This document shows positions 43,928 to 52,386 of a DNA stretch of 58,381 nt, one piece after another; the stretch's first letter is position 1; each line of letters begins with the position of its first letter. The translations under genes were made by a program, and so were the position numbers. The DNA is from Clostridia bacterium (GTDB taxonomy: Bacteria > Bacillota > Clostridia > Christensenellales > Pumilibacteraceae), in NCBI GenBank assembly GCA_017623435.1, contig JAGAPD010000021.1:1-58381 (forward strand), written 5' to 3'. The notes beneath the pieces were generated by a model. The model did not search any database. It was not told where the DNA came from and saw nothing but the letters and a program-made list of their open reading frames with translations.

Positions 43928-45784
43928 TTATTTCTCTCTTACCCAAACGAGCATATCCGTATCGCCACGATTCGCAAACGCGTAATAGGGAATAAATTTA
44001 AGCGTAACCTCTTTCGTTCTCTTTTCTTTCGCGTTAAAATAAAGCTTACCGTTATCCTCGTCACGGTATCCGCGCATTTCAATACTGTTAAAACCGTGGA
44101 AGTCAGAATAGATTTTTGCATCGCTTAGTTCGTCAACGTCAACGCTGATTTTATTAAGTCTGTCACCGTTGTCCACGCCCTCAAGACAGTACACGAGCGG
44201 ACCGTAGCAAAGCGCAACCCTGCCTGCGTTTGCGCGCACGTTTGCGTTTGCGCTAATAAATATGGGCGCGATATTAAAGTCAAGCGAAAGCGTAAATTTT
44301 TCATCCACTTCAAAGTACGCGTAACCCTTTTCACTCGCACCATTAACTCTATTTCCGTTCAAAACGGCGGTATACGTGGTGCACCATTCGGGAATTCTTA
44401 CCGCGATTTTGCCTGCCGTATAGTTAACCGAGCTTATCTCCGCCTTGCCGTCTACCGCGTAATTTTCCTTTATGCGGATTGCGCCGTATTTACCGTTTGC
44501 GGTGCAAGAAATATACTGCTCGATATAGGTGATATCCTCGTCAAAGCAAGCAACCTCCGCCATTTCGGCAAACCAGCGATTGATATTAGGCGGACAACAC
44601 GAGCAATGAAACACCTCCACTCTTTGACGAATGGGCAAATGCTCTCTGTTTTCAGGCGTACAGGCAACCTCTCTGCCGTAATCTTCCTTTGCAATTTCAA
44701 GCGGATTTTCATAGAAAAAGCCCTTACCGTCCAAGGAAACGGGAGATATGAGGTTGTTATACGCTATTCTTTCTATGACATGACCGTACTCCGCGTTACG
44801 CTCAACCACGCGCATACGCATTGCCCACATAATAAAGGCAATCGCGCAACAGCTTTCGCTATACGCGCCCATATTAGGAAGGTCGTACGGGAGCGTAAAA
44901 CCTTCGTAACGGTGCGTAGATCCTACGCCACCCGTGATATACATTTTACCGTCCACGATATCACGCCAAACGCTGTCGAGTGAAGATTTGAGGCGTACGT
45001 CCCCCTCTTCTTGTAACAAATCGGTGATTGCGCTGTAAAGATAGAGCGCGCGGACGGAGTGCCCTACCGCCTCGCGTAGCGAATAAATATCTGCGTTATC
45101 TTGCGTTGCGTAACTGTGCTTTAGGTCGTAATAGCCCCTGTCTTCCTCCGCCACGCCACGACGAGTAAGAAAATGCTTTGCTAAATCCGCGTACTTTTTC
45201 TCGCCCGTATAGCGGTACAGCTTGTATAGCGCAAGTTCAATTTCTTCGTGCCCGGGCGTTGCGAAATCAGCCGTTTTTTCAGTCACGAAAGCGCGAATAA
45301 TACAATCCACGTACTTTTCCATAATATCGAGAAGCTTTCTCTTTCCCGTCGCGTGATGGTAGGCAATCGCCGCCTCGATAAAGTGACCGCAACAGTAAAG
45401 CTCGTGATTGGTACGAATTTTGAAAATCTTTTCAGGCTCAATTTGCTGATGGTACGAATTAAGATAACCGTCCTCGCGCTGAGCCTCCGCCATTGCGTCC
45501 ACCATTTCGTCAATAAGTTTTTCGTTTTCTTTCATACTCTCGCGGTCGTGCTCCATAATATAAGCCACGCCCTCCACCCACTTTGCCACGTCAGAATCGT
45601 AGAAAATGTGCGGTTTTTTGCCCGTTTTGAGATAGTTAAAGCGCATTGCGTCAAATCTTGCGGTCTCTTCAAATCTGTCGCGCACGCTAAAAATAGAAAC
45701 GTTTTTGTTTAAGTCGTATTTTTTTTGCCAAAATCCGTCCTCGAGTTTCACGTCGCGAAAAGAAACGAAATTGCCTATTTTCAT
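43928..45784 (-). CDS. beta-L-arabinofuranosidase, glycoside hydrolase family 127
   Basis: 618 residues, no signal peptide. The alpha/alpha barrel carries the zinc-thiolate site of GH127: E310 and C312 in YSESCCAIAF, and C396-C397 in HCSCCPPNINRW, where the first of the pair (C396) is the expected nucleophile. The C-terminal ~150 residues are beta sandwiches. It should release L-arabinose from plant hydroxyproline-rich glycoproteins or arabinans after import. AAGGAG precedes the ATG. It is divergent from an AraC regulator. Confidence 0.92.
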   Translation of the reverse strand: MKIGNFVSFRDVKLEDGFWQKKYDLNKNVSIFSVRDRFEETARFDAMRFNYLKTGKKPHIFYDSDVAKWVEGVAYIMEHDRESMKENEKLIDEMVDAMAEAQREDGYLNSYHQQIEPEKIFKIRTNHELYCCGHFIEAAIAYHHATGKRKLLDIMEKYVDCIIRAFVTEKTADFATPGHEEIELALYKLYRYTGEKKYADLAKHFLTRRGVAEEDRGYYDLKHSYATQDNADIYSLREAVGHSVRALYLYSAITDLLQEEGDVRLKSSLDSVWRDIVDGKMYITGGVGSTHRYEGFTLPYDLPNMGAYSESCCAIAFIMWAMRMRVVERNAEYGHVIERIAYNNLISPVSLDGKGFFYENPLEIAKEDYGREVACTPENREHLPIRQRVEVFHCSCCPPNINRWFAEMAEVACFDEDITYIEQYISCTANGKYGAIRIKENYAVDGKAEISSVNYTAGKIAVRIPEWCTTYTAVLNGNRVNGASEKGYAYFEVDEKFTLSLDFNIAPIFISANANVRANAGRVALCYGPLVYCLEGVDNGDRLNKISVDVDELSDAKIYSDFHGFNSIEMRGYRDEDNGKLYFNAKEKRTKEVTLKFIPYYAFANRGDTDMLVWVREK

Positions 45785-45802
45785 AATTATCTCCTTATTT
45801 TG

Positions 45803-45831
45803 TTGACTTTATGCCTTAATTATAATATATT
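45803..45831 (+). promoter_or_regulatory. promoter of the araC-type gene at 45882
   Basis: TTGACT (45803-45808), 17 bases, TATATT (45826-45831). Confidence 0.5.
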
Positions 45832-45848
45832 ATTGATTAGCAATCAAT
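45832..45848. promoter_or_regulatory. palindrome in the GH127/AraC divergent region
   Basis: ATTGATT-AGC-AATCAAT, perfect 7-base arms, between the two divergent genes and directly after the -10 box of the regulator. A likely regulatory site. Confidence 0.5.
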
Positions 45849-45881
45849 GCAAAAATTTTTGATAAGGTACGAAAATCCGAT

Positions 45882-46646
45882 ATGTTAACGATTGACGGTA
45901 TTGATTTTTCTTTTTCAAATATGGGACTGTTTGACAGCGAAACGGAATGGATTCACCCCACCATCTCCGTGCAAACGTACGAAATCATTTTCGTGGTAGA
46001 GGGAGAAGTAAATCTTTTTGAGGACACGGAAAACTATTCCCTTACCAAAGGCGATATGATTATTCTTTCGCCAAACACGGTGCACGGCGGCAACAGAAAA
46101 AGCTACGGCCACACTTCTTTTTACTGGTTGCACTTTACCTGCTCCGACATAGAAAAAATCTTTTCGCAAAAGCTATCCCGTCCGCTTGAAAGCGAAACGA
46201 CGCGCACCTTTAGCGAGATTATGCATTATCAATCCTCGTCTCACGATATTGCCGAATTGACGCTCGCGAAATTTTTGTTAGAGCAAAACCGTCCGCACGA
46301 ACAGGGAAACCGTATCGCGCACGAAATTGCCGAATTTATACGCGCAAACAGCCAAAAAGCGTTAACCGTGGGGGACGTAGGTCGCCGTTTTGGCTATAAT
46401 CCCGACCACGTTTCTCGCATATTAAAGCGCGAATTCGGTCAGGACACGAAGACGATGATAACGAAAAAGCGACTGGAATATATCGAGTCGCTCCTTATAA
46501 ATTCACAATTTTCAATAAAAGATATTGCCTCTTCCTGCTCCTTTTCAGACGAGAACACTTTCGTGAAATTCTTTAAGTATCATACGGGAATAACGCCAAC
46601 GGCTTTCAGAAACAAGTATTATCATCTACACATTAACACGCGTTAA
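45882..46646 (+). CDS. AraC-family transcriptional regulator with N-terminal cupin
   Basis: 254 residues. Residues ~1-140 form a sugar-sensing cupin domain (EIIFVVEGEVNLFED, GDMIILSPNTVHGG). Residues ~150-254 have the two helix-turn-helices of AraC/XylS (LTVGDVGRRFGYNPDHVSRI; FSIKDIASSCSFSDENTFVK). From its position it should control the divergent GH127 gene. The ribosome site is weak. Its stop codon overlaps the opposing stop of the DUF2726 gene in GTTAAC. Confidence 0.88.
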   Translation: MLTIDGIDFSFSNMGLFDSETEWIHPTISVQTYEIIFVVEGEVNLFEDTENYSLTKGDMIILSPNTVHGGNRKSYGHTSFYWLHFTCSDIEKIFSQKLSRPLESETTRTFSEIMHYQSSSHDIAELTLAKFLLEQNRPHEQGNRIAHEIAEFIRANSQKALTVGDVGRRFGYNPDHVSRILKREFGQDTKTMITKKRLEYIESLLINSQFSIKDIASSCSFSDENTFVKFFKYHTGITPTAFRNKYYHLHINTR

Positions 46647-47191
46647 CGCATAGCAGAAAATATGCGCTTACGCAAATTCCTATCACCTATATCGTCAAGC
46701 GTAAGCGTAAGCAGTTTAAGTCCTGCACGGCGCAAAATACACTTAACCTTCTCGTCGCGAAGCTTTCTATCGTCGCGATTATGGCTGGCGTCGTTAAGCT
46801 CAATCACCAAAAGCGGACGGTTATTACGCTTGTCAAACAGCGCGAAATCCACTACTCTAAACAGCTCGTTTCGATACGACGCATCCACTTTGTCCACCAG
46901 CGTCACCAGCGCAAGCTGAGGAAAAACGTCAAATTCCGCACCAACCACGTCAAGCAGTTGATAATAAAGCGCACGCTCGGGCACGGACATAAGCGTATCC
47001 TTTTTCCTGTACTTATTCTTCGGATCAATAGGCTGGTCTTTGGACTTAAAAATGATAAATCCTATCGCCAAAAGTATAACGAGTAAACCCAAAACGCGCA
47101 ACCACGTACCCCATTGTTCGAACAAAAAGGATAGCGCGAAACAAACAACGCCCACCGCTAAAATTATAATAAAATCAATATATTTTTTCAT
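46643..47191 (-). CDS. DUF2726 membrane-anchored nuclease-like protein
   Basis: 182 residues. Two membrane helices (~5-50) precede a DUF2726 domain: LMSVPERALYYQLL, then FRVVDFALFDKRNNRPLLVIELNDASH with the PD-(D/E)XK-like acid pattern. Its biological role is unknown. No ribosome site is evident before the ATG at 47191. It lies downstream of jag and a hairpin, in the place usually held by mnmE. Confidence 0.75.
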   Translation of the reverse strand: MKKYIDFIIILAVGVVCFALSFLFEQWGTWLRVLGLLVILLAIGFIIFKSKDQPIDPKNKYRKKDTLMSVPERALYYQLLDVVGAEFDVFPQLALVTLVDKVDASYRNELFRVVDFALFDKRNNRPLLVIELNDASHNRDDRKLRDEKVKCILRRAGLKLLTLTLDDIGDRNLRKRIFSAMR

Positions 47192-47204
47192 CGTAGTTAT
47201 AATT

Positions 47205-47229
47205 AAAGTCCGAAATTTCTTCCGGACTT
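47205..47229. terminator. hairpin after jag
   Basis: AAAGTCCG pairs with CGGACTTT over a 9-base AT loop. On the minus strand only a short T-run follows, so termination after jag may be partial. Confidence 0.55.
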
Positions 47230-47236
47230 TTTCGTT

Positions 47237-48160
47237 TTAATTCTCTTTGTTTTCCGCTTTGTGTTGTCTGTAACGCTTGGGAAGGATAACTACTCTGCGA
47301 TTAGGCTCTCTGCCCTCAGACTTGGTGATGACCTTGTTGTTAGAAGAAAGCGTAGCGTGGATAACCTTGCGGTGAGTGTTATTCATAGGCTCTAACACTA
47401 CCTTTCTGCCCGTACGAATACACTTTGCAGCCATCTTCTCGGCAAGTGAAACGAGCGAGGTTTCACGCTTTACGCGGTAACCCTTACTGTCAACGTTGAC
47501 GCGGATAAACTTATCCTCGCCCTCTTCAGCCGCGCGCTTAGTAAGGATTTGAAGCGCGTCCAAAACCTCACCGCGGTGGCCGATAACGGCGGTATCCTCG
47601 GTCACGATATCAATATCAATGCTACCGTGCGTAGTGTCCGTTTCAAGCGTAGCGCTGATATTCATAAGCGACAAAAGCTTAGAAAGATAAGTTTTAGCAA
47701 TCTCAACCTGTTTTTCGTCCACCTTTTTAACTTCGGCAGGAATTTCAGCGGGAGCTTCTTCCTTAACTTCCTTAATTACGGTCTTTTGCTCCTTTTTGAT
47801 TTCAGGCTTAACTTCTTTCTTTTCAGCCTTAATCTCTTTTTTAACCTCTTTCTTAACTTCCTTTACTTCGATTTTTTCGACTTTCTTTTCCGTCTTGACC
47901 TCGGTTTTTTCCTGCTTTTTAACGGCAGGCTTTTCTTCTTCCTTTTTGGTTACGGGTTTTTCTTCTTTAACTACCGCTACCTTGTCTTCAACGGGGTTGC
48001 CGTCCTCGTCAACGACGGTCAGTCTAACCTTCGCTCTTCGGAAAAGTCCGGGCAAAGTAAGGATTTCAATATTAACTTCGGACTGGGAAACGCCTAATTC
48101 ACGAAGACCGTTTTCAATAGCGTCTTCCACTTTTTTGCCCGTGGTTTCCACCTGTTTCAT
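47237..48160 (-). CDS. jag: Jag/KhpB-type RNA-binding protein (Jag_N-KH-R3H)
   Basis: 307 residues. An N-terminal Jag domain (KQVETTGKKVEDAIENGLRE, ~1-55) is followed by a very long Lys/Glu-rich linker (~60-155), a KH domain (~165-235) and a C-terminal R3H domain (MNNTHRKVIHATLS...SEGREPNRRVVI). Jag/KhpB binds RNA with KhpA and affects division and elongation in Gram-positives. The linker is unusually regular and may be a single alpha helix. It sits after yidC as expected for the origin-proximal cluster. Confidence 0.93.
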   Translation of the reverse strand: MKQVETTGKKVEDAIENGLRELGVSQSEVNIEILTLPGLFRRAKVRLTVVDEDGNPVEDKVAVVKEEKPVTKKEEEKPAVKKQEKTEVKTEKKVEKIEVKEVKKEVKKEIKAEKKEVKPEIKKEQKTVIKEVKEEAPAEIPAEVKKVDEKQVEIAKTYLSKLLSLMNISATLETDTTHGSIDIDIVTEDTAVIGHRGEVLDALQILTKRAAEEGEDKFIRVNVDSKGYRVKRETSLVSLAEKMAAKCIRTGRKVVLEPMNNTHRKVIHATLSSNNKVITKSEGREPNRRVVILPKRYRQHKAENKEN

Positions 48161-48178
48161 AAAATATACCTCTCGTTA

Positions 48179-49264
48179 TTATTCGTTAATGTCGTTAGGA
48201 TCAGGTCTGCCGTACTTGTGAACCGTTTCCTTTGCAATCTTTTCCTCGCGCTTGTCGATAAAAGTAAGGATAAGCGACGCGCAAAGCGTGATTACCAAGG
48301 ATACGAGATAGTTAAACACAAGATAAATGGCAAACGCCGCGGTGTAGCTGAGCGAGAAAATACCGATCATGATGGGCATAATGAACATCATCATCTTCAT
48401 CGAGCTTGCACCCGTAGTGCCTTCTACCACCTGACCGCTCTTTTTCTGCTGACGCATAGAAATCCATTGCGTTGCTACCGATAAAAGTATGGACAGTATA
48501 GGCAAAATCAGGTAACCGTTCGCCTTATTGTTTTCGCTCGCCAAAAGCTTACCCATAACGACGTTGTACTTAGTTAGCATAAGCTGAACTTCTTCACTCG
48601 TCATGCCCGACTTGTTGGCGTTAGTACCGTACTCGCCGATATTAGTCTTGAAAGTATCGTAGTCGTTAACCTCGCTCTTCCAAGGAACGTCCGCACTCCA
48701 AATATTACCTACCCACAACCAGCGGATTTTGTTTTCCTGATACGCGTCGTAAACCTTGCTTTGCGCGTAATCCGTCTCGTCGGCGTAGTTTGCCTTTTCG
48801 CTATCGGAAAGCGTGGTGTTATACTCGGTAACCGAAACGTTATAAACGTCGTAAAGCTCCTTGTATTCCTTAAAGTTCATATACGCGCTGATGTTGTTAA
48901 GTCCGGTAAGTAGCGTAATGAAAATTACGAGCGTCAAAATCGCAGGCAAGCAAGACGAGAACATCGAATATCCTTCTTTTTTCTGAAGCTCCATTTGCTT
49001 TTTCTGGAATTCAGTAGCGTCGGGATACTGTTTCTTTAATTTCTCTAATTGCGGTTGAATTCTACGCGTAATTCTCTCGTTCTTTCTCGCCTTATAACGC
49101 TGATAAATATCCAGCGGAGAAAGAAGAAGTTTAAGACATACGGTAAACAAAACTACTCGCCAGCCGTAGTTAACAACAAAATCGAATACGGTAAGAATAA
49201 GCCATTCCCACAATCCTTCGGGGGCTTGCACCGTAGCGCTAAAAAGCGAGTTCAAAAAAGCCAT
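48179..49264 (-). CDS. yidC: membrane protein insertase YidC/OxaA
   Basis: 361 residues. Five membrane helices, with the family core [26 protein letters not shown], then [19 protein letters not shown] and the coiled-coil loop. It inserts membrane proteins with or without SecYEG. The extracytoplasmic loop between helices 2 and 3 (~130-230) is longer than in Bacillus and charged. Unlike SpoIIIJ it lacks a clear lipobox. The first 13 bases overlap yidD. Confidence 0.95.
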   Translation of the reverse strand: MAFLNSLFSATVQAPEGLWEWLILTVFDFVVNYGWRVVLFTVCLKLLLSPLDIYQRYKARKNERITRRIQPQLEKLKKQYPDATEFQKKQMELQKKEGYSMFSSCLPAILTLVIFITLLTGLNNISAYMNFKEYKELYDVYNVSVTEYNTTLSDSEKANYADETDYAQSKVYDAYQENKIRWLWVGNIWSADVPWKSEVNDYDTFKTNIGEYGTNANKSGMTSEEVQLMLTKYNVVMGKLLASENNKANGYLILPILSILLSVATQWISMRQQKKSGQVVEGTTGASSMKMMMFIMPIMIGIFSLSYTAAFAIYLVFNYLVSLVITLCASLILTFIDKREEKIAKETVHKYGRPDPNDINE

Positions 49265-49533
49265 TTCATATCTCCTTTGGGGTTATCGGGTACGGGATCG
49301 AACCCTCCCTTTTGCCACGGCACGCAACGCGCCAGGCGTTTTAATCCCATATATGCGCCCTTTATAGGGCCGAATTTGTCAATACTTTCTAACATATACG
49401 CCGAGCAAGTGGGCGTGTATATGCAAGTGGGCGGAAAAAGGGGCGAAATAAATTTGCGATAAAAAAGGACGGGCCCTTTTACCAGCCAGCGAAAAGAAAA
49501 GATTTTTTTAACTAAACTATTCTTCTTTTTCAT
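49252..49533 (-). CDS. yidD: membrane protein insertion efficiency factor YidD
   Basis: 93 residues. Characteristic pattern [29 protein letters not shown] then [17 protein letters not shown]. An amphipathic, membrane-associated helper of YidC. Its start lies inside the 3' end of rnpA (17-base overlap) and its stop inside yidC, so all three are translationally coupled. The ~18-residue basic N-terminal extension is slightly long for the family. Confidence 0.95.
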   Translation of the reverse strand: MKKKNSLVKKIFSFRWLVKGPVLFYRKFISPLFPPTCIYTPTCSAYMLESIDKFGPIKGAYMGLKRLARCVPWQKGGFDPVPDNPKGDMKWLF

Positions 49534-49861
49534 CCAAAAGTTCCGCCTTCACCAAACATTTATGCATTTGTTTGCAAAGCGACGCGTAAGAAAGCTGGTC
49601 CACGCCTACCGACGCAATAAAAACCGCTTGGCAGGGCTTTATCCTGTCAATATATCTACGCATAATAGCGCGCATACGGCGTTTCACCTTGTTACGCACG
49701 ACGGCTTTACCTATCTTGTTATTGACCGAAAAACCGATTTTAACTCCGCTTTTATTTAAGACGAAGTTTAGTTTTATCAGCTTCGCCGGGACGCGTACGC
49801 CGTGAGCGTAAAGATAGGAAAAAGAACCGTTTTTGGTTAATCTGTATTTTTTTGACAGCAT
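49517..49861 (-). CDS. rnpA: ribonuclease P protein component
   Basis: 114 residues. The RNP motif appears as [21 protein letters not shown], the RNA-binding helix of RnpA, followed by [19 protein letters not shown]. With RNase P RNA it trims tRNA 5' leaders. The ATG at 49861 has AAAGGAG 6 bases upstream; the extra upstream codons are not needed. Confidence 0.95.
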   Translation of the reverse strand: MLSKKYRLTKNGSFSYLYAHGVRVPAKLIKLNFVLNKSGVKIGFSVNNKIGKAVVRNKVKRRMRAIMRRYIDRIKPCQAVFIASVGVDQLSYASLCKQMHKCLVKAELLDEKEE

Positions 49862-49887
49862 TTCTTCTCCTTTGCTCAAAATGTAGA

Positions 49888-49914
49888 AAATACCCCCGAC
49901 ATAGCAGGGGTATT
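49888..49914 (-). terminator. terminator-like hairpin between rpmH and rnpA
   Basis: On the minus strand AATACCCC pairs with GGGGTATT around a 10-base loop, followed by TTTC and a second T-run. It could attenuate rnpA relative to rpmH. Confidence 0.65.
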
Positions 49915-49960
49915 TATATCGGCGTCTTTTTGCAAACTCTACCTCTGTACTCGGGGTTAA

Positions 49961-50113
49961 TTAGTGAGCGCCAAGAGGCTTTACTGCTACGTTTGCTCTG
50001 CCCTTACGGCGACGGCGGGAAAGTACTCTTCTACCGCTAGACGTTTTCATTCTTTGACGGAAACCGTGTACTTTTGCTCTCTTTCTCTTCTTGGGTTGAT
50101 AAGTTCTTTTCAT
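49961..50113 (-). CDS. rpmH: 50S ribosomal protein L34
   Basis: 50 residues, too short for most ORF callers. It begins [18 protein letters not shown] and ends in [13 protein letters not shown]. The core [20 protein letters not shown] is diagnostic for L34. It lies upstream of rnpA as in nearly all bacteria. AGGAG lies 7 bases before the ATG. Confidence 0.98.
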   Translation of the reverse strand: MKRTYQPKKRKRAKVHGFRQRMKTSSGRRVLSRRRRKGRANVAVKPLGAH

Positions 50114-50267
50114 TGTGATAAATCTCCTACTTGTGTTGTTACCGATTTATTATACCTTAATTGAAGATTTTAGTCAACTGTTTTTCGCGTCTGACGCTTA
50201 AATCGTTTGCAAAATTTACCTCGTAGAGGTATAATATAACGGTAAACCACTAAAATAGGTGCAAATT

Positions 50268-51026
50268 ATGACGCTACAAAACATTTTAAGCACTATGCGA
50301 AAAGCGTGCGAAGAGTATTCTATGATAAGCGACGGCGACAAAATCGCAGTCGGTCTTTCGGGCGGAAAGGATTCTCTCGTCCTTCTTAAAGCGTTATCCG
50401 TTTTTCGCAAGTTCTCGCCAAATAAATTCGAGCTTTTCGCCGTAACGATAGATATGGGTATAGGCAACGTGGACTTTGCTCCACTAAAACAGTTTTGCGA
50501 ACAAGAAAACGTGCCCTATCATATCGAGCACACCGACATAGGTCCGGTTATTTTTGACGTGAGAAAGGAAAAAAATCCCTGCTCGTTGTGCTCGAAAATG
50601 CGTAGAGGCGCGCTCAACGACGTGATCGGAAAACTGGGCTGTAACAAGCTTGCGCTCGGTCATCACGCTGACGACGTACTTGAAACTATGCTCCTTTCGT
50701 TTATTTACGAAGGAAGATTATCTACCTTCGCGCCCGTAAGTTATATGGACAGAAGTGGCGTAACGCTTATCCGTCCGCTCGTCTACACGCAAGAAAAAAA
50801 CATTTCCGCTTACGCAAAAAACGAGAATTTACCCGTCGCCAAAAGCCCGTGTCCTGCCGACCACGAAACCAAGCGTGAATATATGAAGTCGCTGGTAAAG
50901 TCCATTCAAAAGGATATTCCCTTTGCAAAGGACAGAATGTTTTCTGCAATCGTCAGTCCCGAGCGCTATAATTTGTGGGATCAATACCCCAAAAATCCCA
51001 GCGCAGGCAGACCTAAAAAACAGTAA
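50268..51026 (+). CDS. ttcA: TtcA-family tRNA thiolation protein
   Basis: 252 residues. The PP-loop SGGKDS (residues 31-36) adenylates the base, and the cysteines C105, C108 (NPCSLCSKM) and C195 (SPCPAD) form the Fe-S site of the TtcA/TtuA group. It probably makes 2-thiocytidine or another thionucleoside in tRNA. The ATG at 50268 is chosen over the in-frame GTG at 50259 because AGGTG lies 6 bases before it. It stands where dnaA would be expected relative to rpmH. Confidence 0.9.
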   Translation: MTLQNILSTMRKACEEYSMISDGDKIAVGLSGGKDSLVLLKALSVFRKFSPNKFELFAVTIDMGIGNVDFAPLKQFCEQENVPYHIEHTDIGPVIFDVRKEKNPCSLCSKMRRGALNDVIGKLGCNKLALGHHADDVLETMLLSFIYEGRLSTFAPVSYMDRSGVTLIRPLVYTQEKNISAYAKNENLPVAKSPCPADHETKREYMKSLVKSIQKDIPFAKDRMFSAIVSPERYNLWDQYPKNPSAGRPKKQ

Positions 51027-51033
51027 AATCACA

Positions 51034-51063
51034 AAAACGGAGCATAACGTTATGCTCCGTTTT
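51034..51063. terminator. perfect 30-base palindromic terminator
   Basis: AAAACGGAGCATA-ACGT-TATGCTCCGTTTT, an uninterrupted inverted repeat. It lies between the convergent ttcA and the Myb-like gene, whose last four codons (Asn-Gly-Ala-stop) are inside it. Confidence 0.88.
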
Positions 51064-51643
51064 GTTTACTCAGCAACATTTTAATAGCGTCCACCACCTG
51101 AGTAGAATCAAGCGATTCCACGTATTCAGCGAGCCTAGCTAAGTTATCCTCGCTCGCGTCGCTTCGTACGATTTTATTAGTGTAAGGGTTAAAATATTCT
51201 ACTTTCCTCTCTCGCAAAGACTTCATAATCTTTTGTACCTTATCCTCGTGAGTAGCCACCATCGAGCGGTATTTATTCTGATAGCGGAGCGCGAGTTTTT
51301 TATCAAAGCGTGCGCGCTCGTTAATAACCGCGCGTATGCTTTTACCCTGCGCTTTTCCCACCAAAATACACTCAACGAGTTCAACTATTTCCTTTTCAGA
51401 AAAGATTTTGAAGTTTTCCTTACGCATAGACACCGTTTTGATGCCAAGCGACCTACGAAGGTCAGGTAACATCAAAAAGATTTTTAGTTGCGCGTAATAA
51501 TAGTTTCTCACGCTGTTTGCCGACTTACCACTCTCTTTCGCCATTTGCGAAAACGCGCTCGTAAGCCCTACGCCCTTTTGCGCGTTGTCGTACACGAGTG
51601 AAAAAAGCTTTTTCGTTTGTTCAATGCTCCAGTCGTTATTCAT
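51050..51643 (-). CDS. Myb/SANT-like DNA-binding protein, RsfA-like
   Basis: 197 residues. The N-terminal WSIEQTKKLFSLVYDNAQKG...KSANSVRNYYYAQ resembles the SANT/Myb-type domain of RsfA and YlbO, prespore regulators in Bacillus. The rest is helical and basic, with a conserved-looking SEKEIVELVECILVGKAQGKSIRAV. Function is inferred weakly. The ATG at 51643 follows AAGGAG by 7 bases; the 14 in-frame codons before it have no such site. Confidence 0.6.
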   Translation of the reverse strand: MNNDWSIEQTKKLFSLVYDNAQKGVGLTSAFSQMAKESGKSANSVRNYYYAQLKIFLMLPDLRRSLGIKTVSMRKENFKIFSEKEIVELVECILVGKAQGKSIRAVINERARFDKKLALRYQNKYRSMVATHEDKVQKIMKSLRERKVEYFNPYTNKIVRSDASEDNLARLAEYVESLDSTQVVDAIKMLLSKQNGA

Positions 51644-51737
51644 ATTTTTGCTCCTTAAATTTTGATACTGAAATTTTTTCCACATATAATTTTTTTATAC
51701 CTATCATACTTTAAAAAGCAAAAAAATATAATGTAAT

Positions 51738-52298
51738 ATGCAAACAAATCTTTTTATCAAAACCTCGTTTGAGAGCGTATTTTTAGTAAACGGCATATTT
51801 TTAGAGCGTCCAAAATCGCTGATTATTTCAAAACAAGGGGTAACGTATATCACCGTTTTACCTCTTTCATCCGCGCTACTGCCATACACCGTAAAGCTGT
51901 GTGGCGAACGCGTTGCGTCAAATCAAGAGCTTTGCGAAAGCGTAACGCTGAGTGAAAACAAAATGCTTTTACTCCTAAAACCACGCTACAACTACGTCTA
52001 CACTTCTCAGCCCCTTACTGACAAAACGGCTGTGGACGTACCGTGCAGTTTTTTTGATTTACTCAAAAAAGGGGACTGCGAAAACGCGCGAAAGCTACTT
52101 ACGCCGTCGCTTAACGAGAGCATTGACGACCAGTCGCTCAGCGACTTTTTTAGCGGATATACGCGCATAATTCGTGACGAAGGGTATATCAGTCAATCCA
52201 AAAACAACTACTTCCTCATCAGCGAAAACGGGCAAGCGGACTGTTTTTGCTTTACCTTAGTAGGCGGACTAATTGACGACGTAAAACAAAACGAATAA
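51738..52298 (+). CDS. protein of unknown function
   Basis: 186 residues, not recognised. No signal or membrane segment. The first ~90 residues are beta-rich (SFESVFLVNGIFLERPKSLI; TYITVLPLSSALLPYTVKL), and residues ~105-145 are helical with FFDLLKKGDCENARKLL. The promoter region is AT-rich. No ribosome site stands out, so the start is uncertain. It is read in the same direction as adenine deaminase, which has its own promoter 10 bases after the stop. Confidence 0.6.
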   Translation: MQTNLFIKTSFESVFLVNGIFLERPKSLIISKQGVTYITVLPLSSALLPYTVKLCGERVASNQELCESVTLSENKMLLLLKPRYNYVYTSQPLTDKTAVDVPCSFFDLLKKGDCENARKLLTPSLNESIDDQSLSDFFSGYTRIIRDEGYISQSKNNYFLISENGQADCFCFTLVGGLIDDVKQNE

Positions 52299-52307
52299 CT
52301 TTATTTA

Positions 52308-52336
52308 TTGACAAATGCGAAAATTTTTGATACAAT
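52308..52336 (+). promoter_or_regulatory. promoter of adenine deaminase
   Basis: TTGACA (52308-52313), 17 bases, TACAAT (52331-52336). TATAAC-TC-GTTATA (52340-52353) and CGTTATAACG (52347-52356) form overlapping dyads at the expected start of transcription. Confidence 0.75.
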
Positions 52337-52386
52337 CATTATAACTCGTTATAACGACGTAAAAATAAATACACGAAGGAGCGATT

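Noticed and set aside
49285..49320. tRNA-like GGATCGAACCC segment
   Set aside because: It lies inside the yidD coding sequence and no cloverleaf can be drawn around it.
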